Source of the DNA: Sphingobacterium sp. N143
GTDB lineage: Bacteria > Bacteroidota > Bacteroidia > Sphingobacteriales > Sphingobacteriaceae
Direction of reading: 5' to 3'
DNA length: 64,000 nucleotides
Assembly (NCBI RefSeq): GCF_030325625.1
Contig: NZ_JACAIS010000004.1
Coordinates: 372,001-436,000 of the forward strand
In this document: positions 26,432 through 36,048 of the stretch, one piece after another
How the letters are laid out: each line of letters opens with the position of its first letter
Numbering within the stretch: the stretch's first letter is position 1
Notes under the pieces: generated by a model
Database searches by the model: none
The model's input: the letters and a program-made list of their open reading frames with translations, nothing else
What the model was told of the DNA's origin: nothing
Translations under genes and position numbers: made by a program

Positions 26432-27916
26432 ATGAAAAAGGTTCATTTACTTATTCTTCAAGCTTTCATCAAACCATTTATTGTCACATTTTTTATTGTG
26501 ATGTTTGTGCTGTTGATGCTTTTTCTTTTTAAATATATTGATGATTTAATTGGAAAAGGATTTGAATGGTATACCATTATGGAATTAATTGGTTACCAAT
26601 GTGTCGTTCAGATCCAAATGGCAATGCCTCTATCCATGCTGCTATCTTCCATCATGACTTTTGGAAATTTAGGCGAGAGTTACGAGCTTGTTGCTATAAA
26701 AGCTGCGGGAGTATCGTTACGCAAAGCCATGACCCCTTTGTTTATTCTTGTTGCCATATTTGCCACAAGCTCCTTCCTTTTTTCCGATTACATCCTTCCC
26801 GTCGTCAACTTAAAAATGGGGACACTATTGACAGATGTACGCAACAAAAAAGCGGATTTTCTAATCAAGCCAGGTATTTTTAATAATACAATTCCAGGAT
26901 ATTCCATCCGTGCCAGGGGAAAAAACAAGGAAGGAACCGTTCTCTATGACCTAATGATTTATGACCATCGTGGAGGAAATACAGCCAACAATGTGCTCAT
27001 GGCCAAAGAAGGATATATTTACAACTCTCCAGACAATAGTTATATGATCCTCAAATTAAAGGATGGTATACGCTATGAAGAATCTAGAACAAAAAATTCC
27101 AAAACATACGATCCACGCCAACAATTTACAAGATTTAAATTTAAGGAAACGGAACAGAAATTTGATATGGGTAGTTTTCAGCAGGGCAAAACGGATGAAA
27201 ACCTCTTCAAGAGTCATCATGCTATGTTAAATCTCAAACAGCTGGACATGTACATTGACTCGAACCATATTAAAATAGATAGCATGGGCAGGGCAATGAC
27301 TAGAACTTTGGATAGCCGATATAACATCTATTCTAAATATTTTAGTTTAAATCAGCCCGATCAACCCAAGATAAAGCCAGCAAAGGTCAAACCTTTTAAG
27401 AATCTGCTCACTGATCTTGTCCACCCTGAACAACGATCTCAGATCACGATGAATGCGTTGAACCAACTTAGCTACTTAAAAGAAGATTTGAATAGCCGTA
27501 CCCTTGAGTTTAAGGATTATAAGACCAAGGATATTCGGTATAGAATTGAATGGCATCGTAAATTTACCCTTGCAGTTTCCTGCCTTTTACTTTTTGCTAT
27601 TGGAGCTCCGCTCGGTGCCATTATCAGAAAAGGAGGACTTGGACTTCCTGTCGTCATGGCGATCATTTTCTTTTTGATCTATCATATTATCTCGACAGTT
27701 GCTGAAAAAACGGCCAAAGATGGTGCTATATCTTCTGCCATTGGTATGTGGATGGCCATTATTGTCCTAACTCCTTTGGCAGCATTTTTAACCTATAAGT
27801 CTACCACAGACTCTGCTTTATTTGATATTGACCAGTATAAATTAAAAGCCGAAGCGGCGTGGAAGTGGTTGAAGGAAAAATTTGGCAAGAAGAATAAATT
27901 AAAAGAATCACATTAG
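26432..27916 (+). CDS. LptF/LptG-family LPS export permease
   Basis: 494 aa. Three N-terminal membrane helices (about 10-35, 50-75, 95-125) and three C-terminal ones (about 370-450) flank a large periplasmic region, the layout of LptF and LptG. The conserved stretch MPLSMLLSSIMTFGNLGESYELVAIKAAGVSLRKAM is the LptFG hallmark. The complex with LptB drives lipopolysaccharide to the outer membrane. Which of the two paralogues this is cannot be decided. It is about 6 aa codons short of ribBA's leader region, with 71 nt between them. Confidence 0.92.
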   Translation: MKKVHLLILQAFIKPFIVTFFIVMFVLLMLFLFKYIDDLIGKGFEWYTIMELIGYQCVVQIQMAMPLSMLLSSIMTFGNLGESYELVAIKAAGVSLRKAMTPLFILVAIFATSSFLFSDYILPVVNLKMGTLLTDVRNKKADFLIKPGIFNNTIPGYSIRARGKNKEGTVLYDLMIYDHRGGNTANNVLMAKEGYIYNSPDNSYMILKLKDGIRYEESRTKNSKTYDPRQQFTRFKFKETEQKFDMGSFQQGKTDENLFKSHHAMLNLKQLDMYIDSNHIKIDSMGRAMTRTLDSRYNIYSKYFSLNQPDQPKIKPAKVKPFKNLLTDLVHPEQRSQITMNALNQLSYLKEDLNSRTLEFKDYKTKDIRYRIEWHRKFTLAVSCLLLFAIGAPLGAIIRKGGLGLPVVMAIIFFLIYHIISTVAEKTAKDGAISSAIGMWMAIIVLTPLAAFLTYKSTTDSALFDIDQYKLKAEAAWKWLKEKFGKKNKLKESH

Positions 27917-27956
27917 ATTGTGACAGCCTTATTATAAATAAAAGTAGATTCTACAC

Positions 27957-27964
27957 TAACTTTG
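27957..27964 (+). promoter_or_regulatory. -7 box of ribBA
   Basis: TAACTTTG, an exact TAnnTTTG match 23 nt before the ATG. No flavin riboswitch-like leader fits in so short a space. Confidence 0.55.
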
Positions 27965-27987
27965 CATCAATTACTATATAACAATAA

Positions 27988-29202
27988 ATGGAGTTCAAAT
28001 TAAACACGATCGAAGAAGCGATCGCTGATATACAAGCAGGAAAAGTAGTTATCGTCGTAGACGATGAAGATCGCGAAAATGAAGGTGATTTTGTCACTGC
28101 TGCCCGGAATGCGACACCTGAAATCATCAACTTTATGGCAACGCATGGCCGCGGCTTAGTCTGTGCACCGATCACAAAAGAAAGAGCTGATGCCTTACAT
28201 CTCGATCTTATGGTTGGTCAAAATACAGCGGTTTATGAGACCAACTTCACCGTTTCCATAGATTTGCAGGGTTACGGTTGTACAACTGGAATTTCTGCTT
28301 CTGACCGTTCGAAGACCATCAAAGCTATGATCGACCCTAATATTCACTACGAAGAATTGGGTAGACCAGGACATATCTTTCCATTGATTGCTAAAGATGG
28401 TGGTGTATTGCGTCGTACAGGACATACCGAAGCAACTGTTGACCTTGCTCGTTTGGCAGGTTTTGAACCAGCAGGTGTATTGGTCGAAATCTTAAAAGAA
28501 GACGGTGAAATGGCAAGACTACCAGAATTAATGGAAGTAGCCAAAAAATTTGATTTAAAAATCATCAGTATTGAGGATCTTATTGAATACCGCTTAAAAC
28601 ACGATTCATTGATCAATGAGGAAGTAACAGTCAATATGCCAACACAATACGGCGATTTTCAGATGAAAGCTTTTACACAAAAAGATACAGGCGAACAACA
28701 CCTTGCACTTTATAAAGGAGAATGGAACGAAGATGAGCCTATTCTTGTCCGTGTACATAGTTCTTGTGTGACCGGCGATATTTTTGGTTCATGCCGCTGT
28801 GACTGCGGTCCTCAGCTCCATAAAGCAATGGAAATGATCCAGCAAGAAGGAAAAGGTGTGGTCGTATACATGAATCAAGAAGGTCGTGGAATTGGTCTTA
28901 TCAATAAATTACATGCCTACAAACTGCAAGAAAATGGGATAGATACTGTCGATGCAAATGTTCAGCTGGGTTTTAAAGCAGACCTAAGAGACTACGGTGT
29001 GGGGGCTCAAATTCTTAGAAATCTTGGCGTCACAAAAATGCGTCTGATGTCAAATAATCCTACAAAACGTGCTGGCCTTGTTGGTTATGGCTTAGAAATC
29101 GTAGAGAACGTTCCAATTGAAATAACAGCGAATCCCTATAATGAGGAATACCTGAAAACAAAAAGAGATCGTATGGGCCATACCATCATGAAAAACTTAT
29201 AA
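27988..29202 (+). CDS. ribBA: 3,4-dihydroxy-2-butanone 4-phosphate synthase / GTP cyclohydrolase II
   Basis: 404 aa fusion. Residues 1 to about 205 are the RibB domain: [12 protein letters not shown], a Gly-rich [11 protein letters not shown], and [17 protein letters not shown]. Residues about 210-404 are the RibA domain: [20 protein letters not shown] with the zinc cysteines, then [20 protein letters not shown]. The enzyme feeds both branches of riboflavin synthesis. Both active-site sets look intact. Confidence 0.96.
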   Translation: MEFKLNTIEEAIADIQAGKVVIVVDDEDRENEGDFVTAARNATPEIINFMATHGRGLVCAPITKERADALHLDLMVGQNTAVYETNFTVSIDLQGYGCTTGISASDRSKTIKAMIDPNIHYEELGRPGHIFPLIAKDGGVLRRTGHTEATVDLARLAGFEPAGVLVEILKEDGEMARLPELMEVAKKFDLKIISIEDLIEYRLKHDSLINEEVTVNMPTQYGDFQMKAFTQKDTGEQHLALYKGEWNEDEPILVRVHSSCVTGDIFGSCRCDCGPQLHKAMEMIQQEGKGVVVYMNQEGRGIGLINKLHAYKLQENGIDTVDANVQLGFKADLRDYGVGAQILRNLGVTKMRLMSNNPTKRAGLVGYGLEIVENVPIEITANPYNEEYLKTKRDRMGHTIMKNL

Positions 29203-29219
29203 TGAATATCTAAGTGAAT

Positions 29220-29255
29220 AAAAAAGGGGTTTTCTAATGGAAACCCCTTTTTTAT
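29220..29255 (+). terminator. terminator of ribBA
   Basis: GGGGTTTTC / GGAAACCCC stem (one G-T pair) with loop TAAT, A-run before and TTTTTT after. Confidence 0.88.
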
Positions 29256-29357
29256 GAAGTAAATTAGGAAATGAAATGAAAACAAATGGTACAGGTATCA
29301 ATCATATTGTGATGTTAACATGGCAGTTCTTTTAATAAATAGAGGTAACTTTATTTT

Positions 29358-29753
29358 ATGGATATCCAAGGGAAACATATCATTCTTTTTGACGATGCTT
29401 GCCTAGTCTGTAATCGTTTCGTTCAGATCTTATTAAAAATAGATCGTAAAAACAGATTCCTTTTTGGCTCTTTACACGCTGATATTGCAAAAAATAGATT
29501 CCATGACCTTCCCAACAACATTGATTCCATTGTATACCTGTCCCCCACTGGATTTTCTATCAAGAGTGATGCTATTCTGAATATTTGTAAACAATTGGGT
29601 TTTCCTTATTCAATTTTATCGTATTCGAAGATCCTACCCTTAAAATACCGGGATATTCTTTATGATTATTTTGCTAAAAATCGTTATAAATGGTTTGGAA
29701 AGAATAATTACTGCACTATTCTGAATGAAAAGCAACAAAAGAAATTCATCTGA
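29358..29753 (+). CDS. DCC-family (DUF393) thiol-disulfide-type protein
   Basis: 131 aa. The family signature DxxCxxC is present in LFDDACLVCNRFVQ (Asp about 12, Cys 15 and Cys 18), followed by FLFGSLHAD. Predicted thioredoxin-like fold; the biochemical role of the family is poorly known. No signal peptide. Confidence 0.88.
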   Translation: MDIQGKHIILFDDACLVCNRFVQILLKIDRKNRFLFGSLHADIAKNRFHDLPNNIDSIVYLSPTGFSIKSDAILNICKQLGFPYSILSYSKILPLKYRDILYDYFAKNRYKWFGKNNYCTILNEKQQKKFI

Positions 29754-29863
29754 CACTCTCTTTTAGAATACGCTTCGATAAAACAATAAGTAATTCCGCA
29801 TGGTTATAAAAGTAACTGTCCATCGGAAATCATAAGGTCTCATTCCCCCATAATTCGAATAAA

Positions 29864-31297
29864 ATGAAAAATACGCTATTAATTGACAAAGCCTATATAA
29901 ATGGGAAATTTGTAACAGCAAAAAATACTTTTGATGTCATCAATCCCGCCACTGGAAAAATTATAGCTTCAGTACCTGATTTGAAAGTAGCTGATTGTAT
30001 CAAAGCAATACAAGCTGCTGATAAGGCTTGGAAAACTTGGAAAAATACCACGGTACTAGAACGTTCCAATATCGTTCGGGCATGGTATAACCTTATTCAA
30101 CAACACAAGGATTCATTGGCTGAAATCATGACGCTTGAGAGTGGGAAACCACTTGGTGAATCGAAGGTTGAGGTTGAATATGGGGGATCTTTCGTTGAAT
30201 GGTTTGCTGAAGAAGGAAAAAGGGCGTATGGAGAAACCATACCTTCTCAGAAAGATGGTTCCCGTATGTTAACAATTCAGCAGGGTATTGGGGTTGTAGC
30301 AGCGATCACACCTTGGAACTTCCCATTAGCAATGATTACAAGAAAAGTTGCCCCGGCGTTAGTTGCTGGATGTACCGTTGTTCTCAAGCCAGCTTCACAA
30401 ACTCCCTTTTCAGCAATTGCTTTGGCTAAACTGGCCGAAGAAGCGGGAGTACCAAAAGGCGTCTTCAATGTAATTACTGGACGGGATAGTGCTGGAATAG
30501 GAAGAGAACTTGCTACAAACGATCTCGTTAGAAAACTTTCTTTCACCGGATCTACTGAAGTCGGAAAAACACTTATTGAACAATCTGCCTCAAATATCAA
30601 AAAGGTTTCAATGGAACTGGGTGGTAATGCGCCTTTTCTCGTTTTCAATGACGCCGATATTGATGCTGCAGTGAACGGAGCTATTGCAGGTAAATTCAGA
30701 AATTCAGGACAAACTTGTGTTTCAATCAACCGTTTCCTAGTACAGGAAGATATCTATGATAAATTTTCATTGAAGCTTACCGAAGCCGTTAGTAAATTAA
30801 AGGTCGGTAATGGCCTTGAGAAGGGTGTTCAAGTGGGGCCATTGATTAATGAAAAAGGCTTGGAGAAAGTAAAGCATCATGTGCAAGATGCACTAAACCA
30901 TGGGGCAGAACTGGCCACTGGAGGAAACGTCATCAAAGGCTTATTTTTTCAGCCAACCGTATTGACAAATTTACCCAAAGAAGCACTGATATTTCATGAA
31001 GAGACATTTGGGCCCATCTGTGCGCTCTTCAGTTTCAAAACCGAAGAAGAAGGAATCACCATGGCCAATAATACTGAGTTTGGTCTTGCTTCATATTTTT
31101 ATAGTGCCAATATTAACCGTTGTTTCCGTGTTGCAGAACAGCTGGAGGCAGGTATGGTCGGTGTCAATACCGGTTTAATATCAAATGCCGCAGCACCGTT
31201 CGGCGGAGTAAAACAATCAGGCATTGGTCGTGAAGGGTCCAAACATGGACTCGACGAGTATATGGAACTGAAGTATATCTGTTTTGGTGGTGAATAA
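29864..31297 (+). CDS. gabD: NAD(P)-dependent succinate-semialdehyde dehydrogenase-type ALDH
   Basis: 477 aa, normal for the family. Cofactor-binding FTGSTEVGK; general base Glu in MELGGNAPFLVF; catalytic Cys near residue 286 in GQTCVSINRF; C-terminal EEQLEAGMVGVNTG-like segment (AEQLEAGMVGVN) and GIGREGSKHGLDEYM typical of GabD. It likely oxidises succinate semialdehyde to succinate. No aminotransferase partner is adjacent, so the exact aldehyde is inferred. Confidence 0.85.
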   Translation: MKNTLLIDKAYINGKFVTAKNTFDVINPATGKIIASVPDLKVADCIKAIQAADKAWKTWKNTTVLERSNIVRAWYNLIQQHKDSLAEIMTLESGKPLGESKVEVEYGGSFVEWFAEEGKRAYGETIPSQKDGSRMLTIQQGIGVVAAITPWNFPLAMITRKVAPALVAGCTVVLKPASQTPFSAIALAKLAEEAGVPKGVFNVITGRDSAGIGRELATNDLVRKLSFTGSTEVGKTLIEQSASNIKKVSMELGGNAPFLVFNDADIDAAVNGAIAGKFRNSGQTCVSINRFLVQEDIYDKFSLKLTEAVSKLKVGNGLEKGVQVGPLINEKGLEKVKHHVQDALNHGAELATGGNVIKGLFFQPTVLTNLPKEALIFHEETFGPICALFSFKTEEEGITMANNTEFGLASYFYSANINRCFRVAEQLEAGMVGVNTGLISNAAAPFGGVKQSGIGREGSKHGLDEYMELKYICFGGE

Positions 31298-31368
31298 TAT
31301 AATTAAGAAACCTTCCTAGTTTTCATAGCTATTCAATAAGCACTTAGAGGACAAGACAAATATACCGA

Positions 31369-31421
31369 GGGTAGAACTGATGCGCCCTGATCCATATTAT
31401 CGCACGACATCGGTTCTACCC
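31369..31421. terminator. convergent hairpin between gabD and the DUF4476 gene
   Basis: GGGTAGAACTGATG (31369-31382) pairs with CATCGGTTCTACCC (31408-31421), one G-T wobble, 25-nt loop. T-runs are short, so its role as a shared terminator is tentative. Confidence 0.45.
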
Positions 31422-31433
31422 CTTCAAACAAAT

Positions 31434-32237
31434 CTATTGTCCATTTTTTCTAATAAATTCGGCCAGTTTCTCCCGTGTTGAACTAAAAGACAATGCATCG
31501 CTAACCTTTCCGTAATTCTGCTTGTCCACACAAGTAGGATAAGCATATTGAGCAAATGCCAATTTATTATCATCCCGTATGAATAATTCCATTAAATCAA
31601 CTATTTCGGAAGCATTCAATTGCATGCTTTTCAATTCTTGGGAAGCAATAAGAAGTCGATCCTGGTCATTTTCTTTTTGGTTCAACAGATCGTTCAATCG
31701 ATTAGAATCATTTTTACCCGGATAATTGGCAATAGTATGATCGTTTTGTTCCCGCTGGTCATACGTCACATTATCTTGATCGTATTCACGATATGTCTCA
31801 TCGTTGTCGGTCGGCCCATATGGGTCACTGTTAGGCTGTTCTTGATCGTATTCATCACGATAACCATCATGATATTGGTCTATTGGATTCATGGACTCCA
31901 AGATAATTCCCTTTGCTCCACGTTGATTGCTCACTGAGAATACTACATGCATATATTGTCCATTTCGATTGACAAGCTGAACCCCGCTCCCTTGCAAGGT
32001 TCTTCGCTGCCTATCAGCAAATACAATACGCAGATTATAGTGCGGATTTCTCATATTGGGCACCCGAATATCCCTCGATGCCCTATTATTATACAAAACA
32101 TTGTTGATATAAAGAAAGAAAGGAACATCTGCTGAGTAAATGTTTAATGTTCCACCGTACGGTCTATGGCGTTGCGCAATTGCTCCAGTCGCTATAATGA
32201 GCAGTACAAAAATAGTCAGAAATCTCTTATACATCAT
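31434..32237 (-). CDS. DUF4476-domain exported protein
   Basis: 267 aa, signal peptide about 1-21 (ending GAIAQ). Residues about 25-110 look like a small beta domain (GTLNIYSADVPFFLYINN). A middle stretch of about 115-180 is rich in Asp, Gln, Tyr and Asn, with several DQ/EQ/DQE runs, probably a flexible linker. The C-terminal about 85 residues (SQELKSMQLNASEIVDLMELF to REKLAEFIRKNG) match DUF4476. Function unknown. Confidence 0.85.
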   Translation of the reverse strand: MMYKRFLTIFVLLIIATGAIAQRHRPYGGTLNIYSADVPFFLYINNVLYNNRASRDIRVPNMRNPHYNLRIVFADRQRRTLQGSGVQLVNRNGQYMHVVFSVSNQRGAKGIILESMNPIDQYHDGYRDEYDQEQPNSDPYGPTDNDETYREYDQDNVTYDQREQNDHTIANYPGKNDSNRLNDLLNQKENDQDRLLIASQELKSMQLNASEIVDLMELFIRDDNKLAFAQYAYPTCVDKQNYGKVSDALSFSSTREKLAEFIRKNGQ

Positions 32238-32307
32238 CCTTTTTATGTTTACAATTATTCGACTATCGTTGATAAAAAAGGATTAAGGAAATTAAGAATT
32301 TAACATT

Positions 32308-32850
32308 TTATGATGCTTTCTTATTCCTGAATTTTTTATAAAGTTTTACAGCCATCATCAAAGAAACAGCCAATATCAATAGACCTAAAACTCCAAATAT
32401 CCAGTTTAATGCAGACTTTAGCACAACTGTAAAAACAATGGCAAATAACAAAACAGTTGCTAATTCATTCCAGAGACGAAGTTTTGTTGAAGACCATTTG
32501 GAAGATTCATCTTTGAGCTGGAACATAATCCGTTGACAAGAAAAATGGTAAAGCATCAGCCCCAGTACAAATGTTAATTTGACATGCATCCACCCCATAG
32601 TCAGTAACCCAGGATTAATATATAGCATAATCAAAGCCGCTATAATGGTTAGATACATTGCCGGGGTTGTGATAATCCACCACAATTTACTTTCCATCAC
32701 TATAAATTGTTTATGCAAAACTCCATACTCCCCCTCAGATTTGGATTTAGCCTCCGTATGATAAATGAATAACCGAACAATATAAAATAATCCAGCCATC
32801 CAGCAAACCACAAAGATAATATGAACTGCCTTCGCATATAAATAGACCAT
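32308..32850 (-). CDS. hemJ: HemJ/CopD-like protoporphyrinogen oxidase candidate
   Basis: 180 aa with about four membrane helices. The start MVYLYAKAVHIIFVVCWMAG with conserved His10 and the later WMHVKLTFVLGLMLYHF match HemJ. HemJ oxidises protoporphyrinogen IX in bacteria lacking HemY or HemG. hemE lies about 3 kb away on the same strand, which agrees with heme synthesis. CopD-family copper proteins look alike, hence moderate certainty. Confidence 0.82.
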   Translation of the reverse strand: MVYLYAKAVHIIFVVCWMAGLFYIVRLFIYHTEAKSKSEGEYGVLHKQFIVMESKLWWIITTPAMYLTIIAALIMLYINPGLLTMGWMHVKLTFVLGLMLYHFSCQRIMFQLKDESSKWSSTKLRLWNELATVLLFAIVFTVVLKSALNWIFGVLGLLILAVSLMMAVKLYKKFRNKKAS

Positions 32851-33010
32851 AAATACAAAAGTAAGAAAAAGTTAAGGCCAATCCATACATTTAATACGAA
32901 TTGACATACCGACTATATTTATCACTTCCATTGAGCATAACAAAGATATGCCTATGTTTTCTGATGATATATTTACCCTACCGAAAGTAATTAATATGAA
33001 TATGCTTCCT

Positions 33011-34033
33011 TCAACCATGTCCTTCTGCATCAAGAACTTGAAGACGATTGGATGTCTCCGTTATATTTGTAAAACTATTGATGTCTACCAGGATTTTTCC
33101 GGCTTTACCCGCCTTTGTTGTTACAATCACAACTCCATTGGCCGCAACAGATCCATATATTGCGGCGGCAGCACCATCTTTCAGAACTTCCATACTTTCA
33201 ATATCATTGGGATTCACATTACTGATCGTACCTGGAAAACCATCAATGATATATAAAGGCTCATTGCTACCAAAGGTATTCACACCCCTGATTTTCACCT
33301 GTACGCCAGCACCGGCAATACCGCTATTTTTCTGAACGTTGACACCCGCCGCTACCCCCTGCAATGCTTCTGCAGGATTAGTTGTTGCCCGTTTTGCCAT
33401 ATCTTTAGTATTAATACTCGCAATAGCACCGGTTACATCTGATTTTTTCAGGGTTCCATAGCCAATAACAACGACTTCTTCAAGTTCCTTATTCCCACCA
33501 TCGAGGGTAATATTGACATCTTTCCCAATCTGTACATTAACCTCTTGACGCTGATACCCTACATAACTGACCTGAAGAATATCCTTTGTATAGATCTCCA
33601 GTGAAAATCTTCCGGATGCATCAGTTGCAACTGTTTTTCCAGTTCCCGAAGCATGAATGCTTACCCCGGCCAATGGCTCCCCTTTTTCATTCACGACACC
33701 TCCCTTTACCAATCCTGTTTGTTGCTTGTTCAACACTTTACGTTTTAACAAAATCCTTTTGCCGGAAATGTCATAGGTAATTGAGCTTCGCTGCAGAGCA
33801 TCCTTCAACAGCGCTTCTAAACTCACTGCTTGTACATCGTATGAAAGAGGTGTTTTGAGATCAACATCCGAATTGCTGAACATAAACGAATAGCCATATT
33901 TCTTTTCGACAATTTCAATCAGGGATTTAAGGTCTGAAGACGCCCTTTTCTCTGACAGCAATTGCTGCGCGCTTACAGCAAAAAAAGTCTGGCTGAGGAG
34001 CCAAAGACTCATCAGAATAGGTTTCTTTTTCAT
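33011..34033 (-). pseudogene. truncated SusC-type TonB-dependent receptor (STN and plug only)
   Basis: 340 aa; full SusC proteins have about 1000-1150. Order: signal peptide (about 1-22), STN domain (about 40-100, IVEKKYGYSFMFSNSDVDL), carboxypeptidase-regulatory-like domain (about 112-180, VNEKGEPLAGVSIHASG), TonB-type plug (about 185-320, EVVVIGYGTLKKSDVTGAI, YIDGFPGTI). It stops after VLDAEGHG, exactly where the barrel should begin. The sequence beyond is non-coding and does not resume the barrel, so the rest was deleted. It lacks any SusD partner. STN domains contact FecR regulators, and a fecR gene lies just upstream. Confidence 0.85.
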
Positions 34034-34130
34034 AATTTATGGTATATTTATTTTAAGTAGTTTACATCAGTTATATATTTTTTGGTCATAGACTTTGGCT
34101 ATCAATAGGTCGTTATTTAACTTTTGCCAA

Positions 34131-35144
34131 TCACTTTTTTGAAACAATATCTACAGATTTTCCTTTTATAGTATATTGGATAGGCGTAATGACATTCATC
34201 AACTCTAAAATCTCACGTAAATTTTCAGTCTTTACCTTAAAAGTGTAATGCTTTTGGGTTTCGATACCTTCCCAATTTATATTGACACCGTACCAACGTT
34301 CCAGTTTCCTTAAAACCACATCTAATGGCTCGTTATCAAAAACGAGTTCTTCAGATGTCCATGCGCTATATTGTAACGCATCCATTTTATTGATCTGGCT
34401 ATATTTGCCACTCCGCTTATCCAGCTGAATATATTCATTTGGCAGTAACTCTTTGACCATAAAACCTTTCTTATCTTTTACAGCTACTTTTCCACGGAGC
34501 AACGATACAACAATGTTGTCATCATCGGCGTATGCAGAAACATCAAAAGCGGTTCCTTTTACCTCCACATCCAAATGAGAAGTTTCTACAATAAAAGATA
34601 AATCCTCTTTCTTAACCACCTCAAAGAAAGCTTCACCATCAAGTATAATTTTACGGTCCTGTTGGTTAAACGCTTGGGAGTACGTAATCTTTGTCCCCGC
34701 ATTTAACCAAACCCTTGTTCCATCCGGTAAGATGAGCTGTGATTTCTGCCCTGTTGCTGCATAGGCTATAGTCTGTTCCTGCAAGGACCTATTGACAGAA
34801 ATACGGTGCTGAATAAAATATGTACCAAGTGTTCCTAGAAGAAAAATAAAAAGAGCAGCGGCACTGCCCATCCACCAGAAACGGCGACGGTCAAAAACAA
34901 CAGTTTTGATAACAGGTTGTATACGTTCCTGAATATTTGTCCAGATTCGCGACCGGTCTACCCGATCTAACAACAAAGGAGATTCTTTAAGATGTGTCCA
35001 TTCACTTTCCAACTGTACAAGATAATAGCGATTTTGTTCACTTGACCTGAGCCAAGCAACAATTTCTTCAGACTCTTTTACATCGCTTTCTTTCTTCAGA
35101 TAGCGTACCAGCTGCTCCAGTGAGGGCCTATAATTGTTATTCAT
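34131..35144 (-). CDS. FecR-type anti-sigma factor
   Basis: 337 aa. Cytoplasmic N-terminus (about 1-85, an anti-sigma helix region), one membrane helix near 88-110 (MGSAAALFIFLLGTLG), FecR domain (about 130-230, GQKSQLILPDGTRVWLNAGT), and a C-terminal DUF4974/STN-like part (about 255-335, LDVVLRKLERWYGVNI). All parts look intact. It would bind the ECF sigma encoded upstream and sense the SusC-type receptor encoded downstream; both of those are damaged here. Confidence 0.9.
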   Translation of the reverse strand: MNNNYRPSLEQLVRYLKKESDVKESEEIVAWLRSSEQNRYYLVQLESEWTHLKESPLLLDRVDRSRIWTNIQERIQPVIKTVVFDRRRFWWMGSAAALFIFLLGTLGTYFIQHRISVNRSLQEQTIAYAATGQKSQLILPDGTRVWLNAGTKITYSQAFNQQDRKIILDGEAFFEVVKKEDLSFIVETSHLDVEVKGTAFDVSAYADDDNIVVSLLRGKVAVKDKKGFMVKELLPNEYIQLDKRSGKYSQINKMDALQYSAWTSEELVFDNEPLDVVLRKLERWYGVNINWEGIETQKHYTFKVKTENLREILELMNVITPIQYTIKGKSVDIVSKK

Positions 35145-35218
35145 TATTTAGGGTTTACAGCAGATAGACACTTATCCCGCCCAAAACCCCTAAATGGTTT
35201 TATATTTTTTAAAAATAT

Positions 35219-35815
35219 TTAGAATAATACAGGCATGCCAGTCCCACACATGGCTAAAACTAAGAATATTGAATCCGGGTAAAGTACCTGATAGCGCTCA
35301 AGAATATGTGTACGTATCTTCTTATAAGCGATCGACATCTGATTTTCGACTGTTTTTATGGACAGCTGCAGTTCCTCAGCCACCTGCTAATATGTCTTCT
35401 GCTGCTCTTTACAGGAGTAATAAACTATTTTACATTTTTCAGGCAATCGTCCAATAGCTTCCCTATAGATATGAGAAAATTCTTCCCTATTGATGCATTC
35501 TTCAGCTTCCTGGCGGTTCATTTCTTCTTTAAACCAGCGCTCCAAATGCGCTGTGCGTGTGCCTTCATTTCGCAAGGCATTGAGCACACGATTTCGGGCT
35601 GCTCGATAGAGATAAGTTTTTACATGAAAAATATGAATTTGGTCTCGGTCTTCCCATAATTTAACGAATACATCCTGTAAACAATCCTCGATTAACTGAA
35701 CATCTCTGGTATAATACCCCAAGAAGCGACAAAGCTCATCAAAATAATGATGAAACACTTCTTCCAGTGCCTCTTCATTAATCAAGAGTTCATCAACTAG
35801 GGTATCTGTATTCAT
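35219..35815 (-). pseudogene. ECF sigma factor with an in-frame amber codon
   Basis: The open frame runs 35815-35387 (142 aa) and ends in TAG after KEQQKTY. Ignoring the stop, the same frame continues as QVAEELQLSIKTVENQMSI and on to TAA at 35219, a total of about 198 codons. QLSIKTVENQM is the sigma region-4 recognition helix. The TAG is one C-to-T change from CAG, giving KTYQQVAEEL. Region 2 (about 20-90, CFEDCLQDVFVKLWE-like LIEDCLQDVFVKLWEDRD) is intact. Without region 4 it could not recognise the -35 element. A genuine substitution or an assembly error are both possible. Confidence 0.88.
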
Positions 35816-36000
35816 TTATTAGGTTTTGGGACTAAGCTATAAAATAAATCAAGATTTACAAAAAAAGTAAGTGTGCTCATCTTAACATATTTTGCACGCA
35901 TTTTCACCATTTTAAAAAAATCAGCATATGGATACATTAACGGGACTAGAAAAGGCACCTTAAATTTTCCCTAGTAATCGTATAGTTCAGGCATTCAAAA

Positions 36001-36036
36001 AAAAAACGACCTGCCATGGCAAGTCGTTTTTTTATT
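36001..36036 (-). terminator. terminator of hemE
   Basis: AAAAAACGAC / GTCGTTTTTTT stem with the TGCC-AT-GGCA inner palindrome and one C-A mismatch; on the minus strand a T-run follows. Confidence 0.78.
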
Positions 36037-36048
36037 AAGTTTAAAAGA

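Noticed and set aside
29203..29357. FMN riboswitch near ribBA
   Set aside because: The ribBA leader is only about 20 nt from the -7 box and the downstream gap holds only a terminator; no room for the conserved multi-stem structure.
32851..33010. Remnant of the missing SusC barrel
   Set aside because: I read the minus strand past the truncation in all frames; it soon hits stops and shows no barrel-like pattern, so the barrel is deleted rather than frameshifted.
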